The notes under the pieces were generated by a model. That model was not told where the DNA came from. It ran no database searches and saw only the letters and a list, made by a program, of their open reading frames with translations. A program made the position numbers and the translations under genes. Shown here one piece after another: positions 17,588-26,827 of a stretch of 64,000 nucleotides of DNA. Numbering within the stretch: the stretch's first letter is position 1; each line of letters begins with the position of its first letter. Source of the DNA: JAJDAT01 sp964570665 (lineage in GTDB: Bacteria > Nitrospinota > Nitrospinia > Nitrospinales > JAJDAT01); NCBI GenBank assembly GCA_964570665.1, contig CAZMZH010000011.1, forward strand, positions 85,580 through 149,579, given 5' to 3'.

Positions 17588-18214
17588 TTAAACGTATAAA
17601 GTGTAAGGGTAATCTTTCGATTCGGTAAGTTCCATTTCTTCGCGAGTAGGCAATAAGCCATTTATCGCTCCAAATTGGTAAGGACAACAATAACCTTTTC
17701 TTTTTTTTTCTTCCGGTGAGATATTGTTGAATTTTTCGGCAGGGAGTAAAAAGACGGTATTAAAAAAATATTCTTTAACGAACCGGTTAAAAGAAATTGG
17801 ATTGCCGTCTAAATCGGGAAGAGTTTTTCTCCTCTCCTTTACTGGATCCCTATTATAATTATATGTAAATCGAAATAAGGTATCGTATAAAGTACAAAAG
17901 TGATAAGTGTTCATTCGATACCAAGGAGCCTCGCAATCCAAACCATCGTAAAGGTTTTGAATTAGTTGTTGTACCGTATTTAAATTGCTAAACTTATGGG
18001 CTTTTGGGTAGAACCGTTTAAGGTCCTCGTTGTGGTAAGTTATCGGTTGTTTCGCAACCATATTTAAGAGGTTATCATCTTCTTCCAGCGCAAGTTGAAC
18101 ATATTGGACAGGATTAAAAAATGGAGCCCCTGGATCTGGAGTTTCTTCTAATTGAGGGACACATGATAGTAAAGAGTAATCGGCATATTTTATGTTTTTT
18201 TTAAATATCAACAT
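17588..18214 (-). CDS. Unknown 208-residue protein, paralogue A
   Basis: No family recognised. It is a paralogue of the gene at 18953-19579: same length, same start (MLIF) and shared blocks, including RMNTYHFCTLYDTLFR versus KMNSYHFCYLYDTLSG, then EYFFNTVFLL versus TYFFHTAFLI, and INGLLPTREE versus INALTPSEEE. It is soluble, with many aromatic residues and no signal peptide. The strict HFCxLYDTL core suggests a fold-defining helix. The pair flanks glutathione peroxidase, this copy being divergent from it, but no functional link is shown. Confidence 0.7.
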   Translation of the reverse strand: MLIFKKNIKYADYSLLSCVPQLEETPDPGAPFFNPVQYVQLALEEDDNLLNMVAKQPITYHNEDLKRFYPKAHKFSNLNTVQQLIQNLYDGLDCEAPWYRMNTYHFCTLYDTLFRFTYNYNRDPVKERRKTLPDLDGNPISFNRFVKEYFFNTVFLLPAEKFNNISPEEKKRKGYCCPYQFGAINGLLPTREEMELTESKDYPYTLYV

Positions 18215-18357
18215 GTCTAATTAGATGACGCTATTTTTGCATAGGGGTGTATTAAATAAATCATATTTTAATCGATTTATTCTCATTTGCTCTATGAATT
18301 AATAGATAATGTTTTCTGCGACTATTTTAAATCTTTTTTTAATCAGTAGGGGAAAAA

Positions 18358-18936
18358 ATGAGTTCTGTTTATGAGTTCGATATTAGAACCGTAAAGGGGG
18401 ATATCGTTCCATTTTCCGATTTTCGTGGGAAAGTTTTATTAGTGGTTAATGTTGCCTCAAAATGTGGACTAACTCCTCAATATAAAGGGTTGCAAGAACT
18501 TCATAATCGATACAACAAACATGGATTAGAGATTTTAGGATTTCCTTGCAACGATTTTGCAAACCAGGAACCTGGCTCGGAAGATGAAATACTCAATTTT
18601 TGTGAGGAAAGGTTTAACGTTAAGTTTCCTATTTTTCAGAAGATCGCTATTTTAAGTGAACCCATTCATCCAGTGTATAAATTATTAATGGAAGCTAATT
18701 TACCGATTATTTATCCGAATAATTTCAAATCTAAAGTTTTTAATGTGGTTGTTAAGTCGACTTATCTCATTAAAGGAATGCGGCAACCTAATGAAAATGG
18801 GGTGCACTGGAATTTTCACAAGTTTTTAGTGGATAGAAGGGGATGTCCCGTGGCTAGCTTTGCTAGCAAAATGGAACCGGAAGATAGCAAGTTAATCAGC
18901 CAAATTGAAAGCGAATTGAATCGCAAATTTGATTGA
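18358..18936 (+). CDS. Glutathione peroxidase family thiol peroxidase
   Basis: Reduces peroxides, probably with thioredoxin as reductant as for most bacterial members. Of the 192 residues, the first active-site block is VVNVASKCGLTPQYKGLQ, with peroxidatic Cys at about residue 41, so it is not a selenoprotein. LGFPCNDFANQEPG follows (Gln and second Cys block), then WNFHKFLVDRRG with the catalytic Trp and Asn. No signal peptide. An AGGGGA ribosome site lies before the ATG. It sits between two paralogous unknown genes. Confidence 0.93.
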   Translation: MSSVYEFDIRTVKGDIVPFSDFRGKVLLVVNVASKCGLTPQYKGLQELHNRYNKHGLEILGFPCNDFANQEPGSEDEILNFCEERFNVKFPIFQKIAILSEPIHPVYKLLMEANLPIIYPNNFKSKVFNVVVKSTYLIKGMRQPNENGVHWNFHKFLVDRRGCPVASFASKMEPEDSKLISQIESELNRKFD

Positions 18937-18952
18937 AAAACTAAAAATTTGA

Positions 18953-19579
18953 TTAAGAAGATTTAGAATAAGGTTTTGCGGGAAGTTGGGTAAGGACCGT
19001 TTCTTCTTCCGAAGGAGTTAATGCGTTGATAACGCTAAATAAGGACGGGGACCATTTTTCTAACCATTCTTTTTTGGAGCTTTCCATAAGGAAAAATCGG
19101 TCGGGATCGATCAAAAAGGCCGTATGGAAAAAATAGGTATTTAAAAACCAGTTGAAGTCGATAGATTCCCCTCTCAATTCAGGGATAATTTCTTTACGTT
19201 GGTTTTCGTCGCTATAACAATAGTCTTCTATATGCCCGGAAAGAGTATCGTAAAGATAACAAAAATGATAAGAATTCATTTTTTGCCAATCGTTACGATT
19301 CACTAATCCCTCTAAGAGTCTTTTGGATATAGAGTTTAGAACTTTTGCATTGCCAAAGCGCGCTGCATGTGGAAATAGGATTTCTATTTGTTTTTGGGAT
19401 TTTTCTAAGGGTTGTTGTATTAGATCGTGAAAAATTTGCCTATCGGAAGTTAGCGTCGATAAAAATAAGTTATAAGGATCTAATTCGGAACCTGCCGTGC
19501 CTGGCCATGATTGGGAATATTTAACCGGTAAAATAGGATTGTCATCCGGTTCATAAATGTTGGTATTAAAAATCAGCAT
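18953..19579 (-). CDS. Unknown 208-residue protein, paralogue B
   Basis: Paralogue of the protein at 17588-18214, the two sharing a HFCxLYDTL core, a following YFFxTxFL block and a C-terminal INxLxPxxEE block. The rest has diverged strongly, so the duplication is old. It is soluble with an acidic N-terminal half. It is convergent with the glutathione peroxidase gene, with 16 bp between stops. Function unknown. Confidence 0.7.
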   Translation of the reverse strand: MLIFNTNIYEPDDNPILPVKYSQSWPGTAGSELDPYNLFLSTLTSDRQIFHDLIQQPLEKSQKQIEILFPHAARFGNAKVLNSISKRLLEGLVNRNDWQKMNSYHFCYLYDTLSGHIEDYCYSDENQRKEIIPELRGESIDFNWFLNTYFFHTAFLIDPDRFFLMESSKKEWLEKWSPSLFSVINALTPSEEETVLTQLPAKPYSKSS

Positions 19580-19670
19580 GAGAAAACAAGTAAATTATTA
19601 AATTCGCAGTAAATATTACATTAAATCGTTAAAAACAGATTGCTAAAATTTTATTAACTAGTCTAGCTTT

Positions 19671-21020
19671 ATGATTCATATTTCCGACCTCCAATCAAAA
19701 TTAGAGATTATATTAAACCCAACAGAAGTAAATGAGTTTTTAAATCTAGTTAAAAAATATCAAGAAGGGCCGACTTTAATTTCTAATTGGGAATCGGTAA
19801 AAAGTCCAGATCCTCTTAATCTTTCAAGATATGAAGAATTACCTTCGCCTGATCAAGGCAAGCAAGAAAATGCGCTTCAAAAACTTATCGTTTTAAAATT
19901 GAATGGCGGGCTGGGTACTTCGATGGGGTGTTCTGGACCCAAGTCGGCTATTCCCGTTAGAGATGGTAAATCATTTTTGGATTTGATTATTGAACAAATC
20001 AATTCATTGAACGGAGAATATAATACCTCAATCCCATTGGTTTTAATGAATAGTTTTCGTACATATGAGGATACCGAAAAGATATTAGAAAAATATCAGG
20101 ACGATTTAAAAGTTACCAGTTTTTTGCAAAATAAATTTCCACGTTTAGAAATTAATTCGCTAGCGCCATTGTCGGAAAAAGAATATGGCATTGACGCTTG
20201 GTACCCTCCAGGTCATGGCGATTTATACAATTGTATTAAAAACCAGGGGTTGTTGGATAAATGGTTGGAACAGGGTAAAGAGGTACTATTCATTTCAAAT
20301 TCAGATAATTTAGGAGCCACGGTTGACCCGCGTATCGCTTCATTTTTAATAAATGACGGTCCTTCGTTTATTTTAGAAGTTTCGGAAAAGACATTGTCAG
20401 ACATTAAAGGTGGAACTCTATATCAAGTAGGATCCAAGCTAGGGCTTTTGGAAGCGGCTCAAGTTCCGCCAGAGGGTATGGAGGAGTTTTGCGGGGTGGA
20501 TAAATTTAAAACATTTAATACCAACAGCATTTGGATTAATCTTAAGAAGCTAAAAGAAAGATTAAATGAGGGCTCATTAAATTTTCCAGTTATAGCTAAC
20601 CCAAAAACGGTTCAAGGAATTCAAGCTTTACAATTAGAGACGGCTATGGGGTTTGCCGTTGAATTATTTGACGATGCGATGGGACTTGTGGTTCCGCGAA
20701 GTCGGTTTTTGCCGGTTAAAAAAACAAGCGATTTGTTTGTTGTTCAGTCTAATTTATTTAATTTAAAAAAGGGTAGGTTGTTAAAAAATTCTGCTCGAAA
20801 AATCGAATCTTTACCTTTGATTTCCTTTGGAAAAGAACTTAATGATTACGAAACATATAGAAACTCATTTGAAGAAATCCCCGACTTACTCGAATTAAAA
20901 TCTTTAAAGCTGGAAGGAAGGTTTCGATTTGAAAAAGGAGTCGTCCTAAAAGGGGACATTAACCTAGATAGTAAAAAGAAAATTTATAATATTTCTAAAG
21001 AATCCATATTGGAAGGGTGA
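19671..21020 (+). CDS. UTP-glucose-1-phosphate uridylyltransferase, eukaryotic (UGP2) type
   Basis: Makes UDP-glucose from UTP and glucose-1-phosphate. The 449 residues belong to the UDPGP type 1 family rather than GalU. The nucleotide-binding loop LKLNGGLGTSMGCSGPKSAI is near residue 80, followed by VRDGKSFLDLI. WYPPGHGDLYNCI (uridine-binding) and FISNSDNLGATVD come next, and the left-handed beta-helix end is RFRFEKGVVLKGDI. ATG start. It stands alone and would supply UDP-glucose for envelope sugars. The phosphohexomutase at 53476 could provide its substrate. Confidence 0.92.
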   Translation: MIHISDLQSKLEIILNPTEVNEFLNLVKKYQEGPTLISNWESVKSPDPLNLSRYEELPSPDQGKQENALQKLIVLKLNGGLGTSMGCSGPKSAIPVRDGKSFLDLIIEQINSLNGEYNTSIPLVLMNSFRTYEDTEKILEKYQDDLKVTSFLQNKFPRLEINSLAPLSEKEYGIDAWYPPGHGDLYNCIKNQGLLDKWLEQGKEVLFISNSDNLGATVDPRIASFLINDGPSFILEVSEKTLSDIKGGTLYQVGSKLGLLEAAQVPPEGMEEFCGVDKFKTFNTNSIWINLKKLKERLNEGSLNFPVIANPKTVQGIQALQLETAMGFAVELFDDAMGLVVPRSRFLPVKKTSDLFVVQSNLFNLKKGRLLKNSARKIESLPLISFGKELNDYETYRNSFEEIPDLLELKSLKLEGRFRFEKGVVLKGDINLDSKKKIYNISKESILEG

Positions 21021-21134
21021 AAAACAAAAATATAGATCCAATTATGGGAAATTAGGATTTCAGAGACTCTCTTGTATTGGTTAAAATTAATTCTTATAAT
21101 GAATATATCTAATTAACAATTTTTCAAGTGTTTT

Positions 21135-21614
21135 ATGGGAAAGAAAAATCGTCAAAAAAAGAATAGAACGCAATCAGAGAATCAAACCAAGTCTTCAAAG
21201 TTAGCTCCTATTATTATGGTTGCCTTGAGCGTAGCTGTTTTGACGACTGTTTATTTTTTAACAAAGCCTCAAATGAGTGGAAATCCAATTGCGCCTGCTT
21301 TTGGACAATTGATCGAGCAAAGACCTGTCCTCAGTTCGGCTATGTTTGCTGGAAAAGCGGGGCAAGCGTATAAAATTGCGGCAGAAATTCCAAAAATTCT
21401 CGATAGCCTATTCTGCTATTGTTACTGCAAAAAAGAGCATAATCATAAGAATTTGCTAACTTGTTTTACTAATAATCATGGGTCTAAGTGCGATATATGT
21501 ATTAATGAGGTTCTTTATGCATACGAGTTGTATAAAAAAGGTAAAACATTGGACGAAATAGTGATAGATGTTGATAAAAGGTTTTACCGACCCTATACAC
21601 CTCATCGAATATAA
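21135..21614 (+). CDS. PCYCGC-type cysteine-rich membrane-anchored protein
   Basis: A 159-residue protein with a Lys/Gln/Asn-rich cytoplasmic start, one membrane helix (PIIMVALSVAVLTTVYFLT) and an exported domain. That domain has the cluster FCYCYCKKEHNH, then LLTCF and CDICINE, matching the PCYCGC-motif family of unknown function, which often sits with respiratory or thiol-redox genes. The motif here is CYCYC rather than PCYCGC. A thioredoxin-like TlpA gene follows 76 bp downstream, so metal or thiol handling in the cell envelope is likely. An alternative would be a copper-site protein. Confidence 0.72.
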   Translation: MGKKNRQKKNRTQSENQTKSSKLAPIIMVALSVAVLTTVYFLTKPQMSGNPIAPAFGQLIEQRPVLSSAMFAGKAGQAYKIAAEIPKILDSLFCYCYCKKEHNHKNLLTCFTNNHGSKCDICINEVLYAYELYKKGKTLDEIVIDVDKRFYRPYTPHRI

Positions 21615-21690
21615 GAATATCAAGCTCAGTAAAGAAACGTAATTAGGATTTTAAAACGTTAATTTTTTATAAGGTATCTATTTTACTTTT

Positions 21691-22263
21691 ATGGAACAAG
21701 TTCTTCGAAATAAACCCTTTATGATTTATATGCCGTATGCCTTTTTGGTGACGGCGCTATTTTCCTTTTTTATCATGTTTCTGAATAAGGTTGAGCTTAA
21801 ACCTTTCGAAGTAGAGTACCCTGAAGAGGCGTTCATCGCTCCCTCTTTTGAGTTGCCAACTTTGGGTGGCGGAAAAATAAAATTAGCCGACTATAGAGGT
21901 AAAGTAGTTTTTTTAAATTTTTGGGCAACGTGGTGTGGTACCTGTAAAGTTGAAATGCCGTCGATGCAAAGGCTTTATGATAAGTTTAAGGCTCAAGGTT
22001 TTGAAATGATTACAGTTAGCGTAGATAAAGAACAGGAGTTAATTCAACCGTTTATGGATGAATATAATTTGACGTTCCCAGTTTTGTTGGATCCAGACAG
22101 TGAAATTGCAAAAAAACTATATAAAACCACTGGAGTTCCTGAAACATTCATAATTCGGCAAGATGGCATCATTGTTCATAAAGCAGTTGGACCCAGAGAT
22201 TGGGCTTCCGACGAGACTGTCCAAGCGTTTCAGCAATTAGTGGGTTTTGAAGATAATGCTTAA
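21691..22263 (+). CDS. TlpA/ResA-type membrane-anchored thiol-disulfide oxidoreductase
   Basis: A 190-residue envelope thioredoxin. The N-terminal anchor (about residues 10-30) is followed by an AhpC/TSA-Redoxin domain with the redox motif NFWATWCGTCKVEMPSM (CGTC near residue 80), VSVDKEQEL and the cis-proline site TTGVPETFII. Family members reduce apocytochrome c cysteines or cupric sites. Next to cytochrome b and a Cys-rich protein, it probably matures envelope cytochromes or metal sites. It overlaps the next gene by 8 nt. Confidence 0.9.
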   Translation: MEQVLRNKPFMIYMPYAFLVTALFSFFIMFLNKVELKPFEVEYPEEAFIAPSFELPTLGGGKIKLADYRGKVVFLNFWATWCGTCKVEMPSMQRLYDKFKAQGFEMITVSVDKEQELIQPFMDEYNLTFPVLLDPDSEIAKKLYKTTGVPETFIIRQDGIIVHKAVGPRDWASDETVQAFQQLVGFEDNA

Positions 22264-22705
22264 TAAAATTTTTATTATTTTATTTGTAGGGGTTATTTTT
22301 GGCGGAACTTGTTTTGCTAATTCAAGCGAATATTCTGCTGAACAGATTAACGAATACTCTCAAGATATTGGTGAGAATCATTCTCCTATGGATTCTTCTG
22401 AATTTGGAAATGAAAACTCACAGGAAGACAATATGTATTCCGTTCTAGATGAAGAAAACCCCAGCAATGACTTAATGGATCATTCCCTTGGTAGATCAGA
22501 TTTCATGGCTTCCGAATCCACTCAAAATGAAGTGGAACAAAAAATGAACCGCGAGGAAGGAAGCCATTCCAGCCATATAAAAAAAGAAATTAAAATTTCT
22601 GAACATGAATGGGTGTCAACCTCCCAAAAAGGGTATGGCTCTGCGGCTGGAATTACTTTAGTTGCTGGGTTAATTTTTGGGATTACAGTGATGCGTCGCA
22701 GTTAG
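22256..22705 (+). CDS. Small exported protein with C-terminal membrane helix
   Basis: No family recognised. From the ATG at 22256 it has 149 residues: a signal peptide (MLNKIFIILFVGVIFGGTCFA), then a low-complexity, acidic, Ser/Asn/Glu-rich stretch with several His and Met, and a C-terminal helix (GITLVAGLIFGITVMRR). A TTG nine bases upstream is also in frame but less likely. The ATG lies inside the last codons of the TlpA-like gene, so the two are translationally coupled. Its position between TlpA and cytochrome b suggests an accessory of that respiratory module. Confidence 0.7.
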   Translation: MLNKIFIILFVGVIFGGTCFANSSEYSAEQINEYSQDIGENHSPMDSSEFGNENSQEDNMYSVLDEENPSNDLMDHSLGRSDFMASESTQNEVEQKMNREEGSHSSHIKKEIKISEHEWVSTSQKGYGSAAGITLVAGLIFGITVMRRS

Positions 22706-22763
22706 TTGGGTTGAAAAGTTTTCTAATTTTTTTCTTATTCCCTATTCTCTCCAAACCGGTTTA

Positions 22764-23780
22764 ATGGCTGATAACGGACAATTTAATACGCTAAAAAAAA
22801 GGCTTGGTCTCCAGCTACTGGAATACAAAATTCCAGAGCATGCCAATACTTTAAAATATTCGCTAGGAGGGATGACCGCATCCGCGTTTACGATTCTAGT
22901 CGCAAGTGGAGTTTTATTAGCTCAATTTTTTTCCCCCGATCCTGAAAGGGCTAACGCGAGCGTTCATTATTTGATGGATCAGGTTTACCTAGGATGGTTT
23001 TTGCGTGGAGTGCACTTCTGGGCGGCGGAAATTTTGTCCGTGACTATGATTTTGCACATGATACGTGTTTTTTATACGGCTTCCTATAAGTTCCCAAGAG
23101 AGATAAATTGGTTGATTGGAGTCGGGTTACTCATTTTGATGGGCTGTTTTCTTTTTACTGGAACGGTGCTTAAGTGGGACCAAGAGGGATACGAGGCGTT
23201 GGCGCATTTCCTTTGGGTTGCGGATCGAATGTGGATTTTTGGACTGCCCTTCACAGAGAACTTTATTGAGGGAATTCCTTTACTGACTCGTATTTATATG
23301 AGTCATATCTCGCTGCTGCCGTTGTTAGCGATTCCTTTATTAGGTCTTCATATTTTTTATATTAAGTACCATCAACTTTCCCCTTTACCCGATGGTTCAG
23401 GTAAGGATAAAGTTATACCGTTTACGAACCATATGGCTTACTTGCAAAAAGCGGGTATAGGGATTTTTTTCTTAGTTTGTGTTTTAGCGTTAACGGTTAC
23501 TCCTCCATTAGGGGAATCTCCTGTACTTGGTATGGAAGTTACTAAACCGCCATGGCAGTTTGTATGGATTTTTGCGCTGGAGAATTTATGGGTTCCAAGT
23601 TTAATCTTTGTTCCTCCGATATTAATCTTTTTGCTTTTATCGGTTCCTTTTGTGGATCGAGACGAAGAGAGAGATTGGAGGAAACGTCCTAAGGCCAGAG
23701 CTGTATTGGCCATAGTAATATTTGTTTTTACTGCCCTTATTTTGTGGGGTAAATTTACAACCATGACTCATACAATGTGA
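22764..23780 (+). CDS. Fused cytochrome b / b6-type quinol oxidoreductase subunit
   Basis: A 338-residue inner-membrane dihaem cytochrome b with the N-terminal four-helix haem domain and a C-terminal subunit-IV-like domain. Haem ligands are His84 and His98 in helix B and His181 and His196 in helix D. The helix-D pair is separated by 14 residues, as in cytochrome b6, not 13 as in mitochondrial-type b. The Qo-site PEWY motif is replaced by PPWQ (KPPWQFVWIF), which lacks the usual Glu. No Rieske protein or cytochrome c1 gene is adjacent. It may belong to an alternative quinol-oxidising complex. Confidence 0.88.
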   Translation: MADNGQFNTLKKRLGLQLLEYKIPEHANTLKYSLGGMTASAFTILVASGVLLAQFFSPDPERANASVHYLMDQVYLGWFLRGVHFWAAEILSVTMILHMIRVFYTASYKFPREINWLIGVGLLILMGCFLFTGTVLKWDQEGYEALAHFLWVADRMWIFGLPFTENFIEGIPLLTRIYMSHISLLPLLAIPLLGLHIFYIKYHQLSPLPDGSGKDKVIPFTNHMAYLQKAGIGIFFLVCVLALTVTPPLGESPVLGMEVTKPPWQFVWIFALENLWVPSLIFVPPILIFLLLSVPFVDRDEERDWRKRPKARAVLAIVIFVFTALILWGKFTTMTHTM

Positions 23781-24049
23781 TTATGCCGACAAATGAAATT
23801 AATATAGAGATTTTTACTAAAAACGATTGTAGTCTTTGCGACGAAGCAAAGGAAGTTATAGAATCTGTATTGCCTGATTTCCCCGCTAAATTGAAATCAA
23901 TTAATATTTCTAGCGATCCTCAATTAGTGTCATTATTTGGTCAAAAGATTCCAGTGATTAGAGTGGACGGGGAAGAGTGGTTTAAGTTTAAAGTTAGCGA
24001 AGAAATTTTGCGAAAAAGATTGGCTGACCATTTAAAAAAGATCAAATAG
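23777..24049 (+). CDS. Glutaredoxin/thioredoxin-fold protein (DUF836-like)
   Basis: A 90-residue protein with the redox-like motif FTKNDCSLCDEAKEVI (CSLC) and the cis-proline region IPVIRVDGEEWF. It fits the glutaredoxin-like DUF836 family. The stop of cytochrome b overlaps its GTG start (23777); an ATG two codons later (23783) is the alternative. It continues the thiol-redox theme of the upstream genes. Confidence 0.82.
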   Translation: MIMPTNEINIEIFTKNDCSLCDEAKEVIESVLPDFPAKLKSINISSDPQLVSLFGQKIPVIRVDGEEWFKFKVSEEILRKRLADHLKKIK

Positions 24050-24074
24050 AAATTCTAATTTAGGAGATTTTAAA

Positions 24075-24386
24075 ATGGTCGAAAAGACCGCGTTGAACGA
24101 TGAGGAGTTAGCGGCGAAGCTAAAAGAAATGGCGCCTGAATGGAAGACCGGGAAAAATGAAAAAGGCGTTCCATTTATTGAAAGAGTTAACCACGCCAAA
24201 AAATTTATGGAAGGAATTGATTTTGTGCATAAGGTGGCCGAAGCCGCCGAAGAAAATAATCATCATCCAGATATTTTCATAAATTATAAAAGAATTACAG
24301 TCCGTTATTGGACCCATACCGTAAGCGGCGTCACCCTAGCCGATGTCCAAATGGCTCAAAAAATTGATCAATTATTTGAGAAATAG
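24075..24386 (+). CDS. Pterin-4a-carbinolamine dehydratase
   Basis: A 103-residue PCD/DCoH protein that dehydrates 4a-hydroxytetrahydropterin. The active site is AEENNHHPDIFINY followed by RITVRYWTHTVSGVT and a C-terminal DVQMAQKID helix. TAGGAG precedes the ATG at good spacing. No phenylalanine hydroxylase is in the window, so a role in pterin/molybdopterin-type recycling is also possible. It is the last gene of the 21135-24386 run. Confidence 0.93.
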   Translation: MVEKTALNDEELAAKLKEMAPEWKTGKNEKGVPFIERVNHAKKFMEGIDFVHKVAEAAEENNHHPDIFINYKRITVRYWTHTVSGVTLADVQMAQKIDQLFEK

Positions 24387-24580
24387 CCTATCAGCATTTT
24401 CCTTTCAAAGTTTTTAGATACGTTAAAAAACATTAAAATGCCTTTAATTCTATATAGTTAGGCCTTTAAAGAAAATTGATTTACTCTGAGTTTTAAATTT
24501 CGGGATGTAAATCTATTAAAATCTCTGTATCATTTTGAGATTCTATTTTTAAAACCTTTCCGGATAATTGAAAATAAACG

Positions 24581-26257
24581 ATGTACGATTATGCCGATGC
24601 CACCAAAGTTTTATTAGTCGACGACGATCCGCTAGTTCGTGAGTTTTTGGCCGAAACGATTCAATCCGATACCTTTGATGTAGAGACTTGCAAAGACGGT
24701 TTGGAAGCCTGGGATTACTGCCAAAAAAATAAAGACATTAACGTCATTGTCTTAGATATAGTAATGCCAAAGATTGATGGTATGACTTTAATGAAACAAT
24801 TGCGCGATTCTGGAAATGAAGTTCCTATTATTATTTTAACCAGTAAAGGAGAAGTTTCAGTCGCTTTAAAAGCTCTTAATGAGGGAGCGAGCGATTACCT
24901 GATTAAAGACGAAGGCATCCAGAAAACCATTATGCATTCGATCCAAAGGGTTTTGGAAAAGAAAAGAATCCTGGATGAGAATAAACAACTGATGGTGGAG
25001 CTGGAAAGATCGGTTAAAGAGGCAAAACAACGCAATATAGATTTAGAAAGAGAAGTTTCCGAAAGGAAAAAGGCCGAAGAAGTATCCATCAAGGCTAGAG
25101 AAGAAGCTATCCGTGCTAATAAAGCTAAGTCAGACTTTTTATCTCATATGAGCCACGAGTTGCGAACGCCTTTAAACGCAATTATTGGTTTTGCGCAATT
25201 ACTTAAACGCAATAAAGAAAATAATTTTTCCGAACGGCAAATGAATAATACCGGAGAGATTATTAAAGCGGGAAAACATCTTTTAGAACTGATTAGCGAA
25301 GTTCTTGATTTAGCAAAAATTGAATCGGGAACCATGACGGTATGTATGGAAGAAATCCAATTGAACGAATTGATTGACGAAGTGATTTCATTAATTTTAC
25401 CTTTAGCCGAAACAAGAAATATCCGCGTTGTAAACCATGTTTTGTATTATCCAGATTTATGTTTAATGGGCGATCGAGTTCGATTTAAGCAGGTTTTGCT
25501 AAATTTAGGATCGAATGCCGTTAAATACAATAGTGAAGAGGGGAAGATAACTTTTGATTGCGAAATCCTTGAAGATAATCGAGTTGCTATTAAGGTAGCC
25601 GACACCGGAGAAGGGCTTTCCGAAGAAAACCAAAAAGCGTTGTTTGAACCGTTTCAAAGGCTAGACGCTGAGGGTACCGAAATTGAGGGTACTGGGATTG
25701 GGTTGACTATAACTAAAAACTTGGTTGAACTGATGGAAGGGAAGCTGTCGGTAACGAGTGAAATAGGAAAAGGAAGTTGTTTTATTATCGAACTGCAAAA
25801 AGTTGGCGATACTGGAGAAAAAGTTGAAGCGACTGTAGTTGCTCCTGAGGAAGTAGTGGAAGATGTCGTGGAAGAGACTTTGCAATTTACTTTACTTTAT
25901 GTTGAAGATAACCCAACTAATTTAAATTTGGTTCAGCAAATTATAATGGAAGACTTTCCTGAAATTAATTTATTGGACGCCCCTAACGCTCCTCTGGGAT
26001 TGGAATTGGCTAGAGCCCATAAACCAAAATTGATACTAATGGATATAAATCTTCCAGGAATGGATGGATTTGAAGCGTTTGAAAAATTAAAAACTTACGA
26101 AGAAACTCAAGATATTCCCGTGATTGCAATTAGCGCTAATGCGATGCAGAAACAAATTGAAAGAGCGAAAGAGGCCGGTTTTGCAGAGTATATTGTGAAG
26201 CCAATAGATCCAAATGAATTCTCAGAAAAATTAGAAAGCTATTTTAAAATAGAATAA
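24581..26257 (+). CDS. Hybrid histidine kinase: REC - coiled coil - HisKA - HATPase - REC
   Basis: A 558-residue cytoplasmic signalling protein without transmembrane helices. REC1 (residues 1-130) has VLLVDDDP and VIVLDIVMPKIDGM. A coiled coil follows (about 130-180). The HisKA box is SDFLSHMSHELRTPLNAIIG. ATPase boxes are NLGSNAVKYN (N), VADTGEGLSEENQ (G1) and EGTGIGLTITKN (G2). The C-terminal REC2 has LLYVEDNP and LILMDINLPGMDGFE. All catalytic residues are present. It responds to an upstream kinase rather than an external ligand, so it is probably a phosphorelay node. The convergent response regulator next door is a possible partner. Confidence 0.93.
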   Translation: MYDYADATKVLLVDDDPLVREFLAETIQSDTFDVETCKDGLEAWDYCQKNKDINVIVLDIVMPKIDGMTLMKQLRDSGNEVPIIILTSKGEVSVALKALNEGASDYLIKDEGIQKTIMHSIQRVLEKKRILDENKQLMVELERSVKEAKQRNIDLEREVSERKKAEEVSIKAREEAIRANKAKSDFLSHMSHELRTPLNAIIGFAQLLKRNKENNFSERQMNNTGEIIKAGKHLLELISEVLDLAKIESGTMTVCMEEIQLNELIDEVISLILPLAETRNIRVVNHVLYYPDLCLMGDRVRFKQVLLNLGSNAVKYNSEEGKITFDCEILEDNRVAIKVADTGEGLSEENQKALFEPFQRLDAEGTEIEGTGIGLTITKNLVELMEGKLSVTSEIGKGSCFIIELQKVGDTGEKVEATVVAPEEVVEDVVEETLQFTLLYVEDNPTNLNLVQQIIMEDFPEINLLDAPNAPLGLELARAHKPKLILMDINLPGMDGFEAFEKLKTYEETQDIPVIAISANAMQKQIERAKEAGFAEYIVKPIDPNEFSEKLESYFKIE

Positions 26258-26305
26258 AAACAATTGGGTTGGCCTGTTAATGTTGATTAAATTTGATATT
26301 TAAGG

Positions 26306-26827
26306 TTATTTTTTATTCTTTATTCTTAAGTAATGTTGCATTACTTCTTTTCGAGTCACAAGTCCTTTTGCTTCTAGCGCGTCAATAATCGCTTGAATGA
26401 GAAGATCTTGGTCTTCGTCATAAGTGGTTGGCGCTGCAGTACTCCAATCCTCTTCAATACCTAAAGCTCGCGCTATAACCGCGCGAAGTTGGTCAAAATC
26501 GATGGGTTTTACGACATGAGTGAAAGCCCCGTTAGCCAAACATTCCCTGGTTGCAGCTAGTGTAGCCACTCCCGTAGTCATGATTACATGGACTTCGGGA
26601 TACTTCTCTTTAATCATCTTTAAAACTTTAAGCCCGTTAATTTTTGGCATGTTGATATCCAAAAGAACTACAGCGGGTTTAAAATCTACAAACATCGCCA
26701 ACGCCTCTTTGCCGTCGCGAGCTTGTTTGACATTACAGTTCTCTTCTTGCAAATATTGAGTTAAGAAGTTTCTTGCTTGCGGATCGTCGTCGACCACTAG
26801 AATTTTGATGTAGGCTAATCCCGACAT
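26306..26827 (-). CDS. Response regulator with short C-terminal tail
   Basis: A 173-residue protein with a complete receiver (residues 5-125): ILVVDDDPQARNFL, VVLLDINMPKINGLKV with the phospho-acceptor Asp, MTTGVA with the switch Thr, and HVVKPID with the conserved Lys. The ~45-residue tail (QDLLIQAIIDALEAKGLVTRKEVMQHYL) is not a known DNA-binding output. It is convergent with the hybrid kinase gene, 48 bp apart, and may take phosphate from it. Confidence 0.88.
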   Translation of the reverse strand: MSGLAYIKILVVDDDPQARNFLTQYLQEENCNVKQARDGKEALAMFVDFKPAVVLLDINMPKINGLKVLKMIKEKYPEVHVIMTTGVATLAATRECLANGAFTHVVKPIDFDQLRAVIARALGIEEDWSTAAPTTYDEDQDLLIQAIIDALEAKGLVTRKEVMQHYLRIKNKK

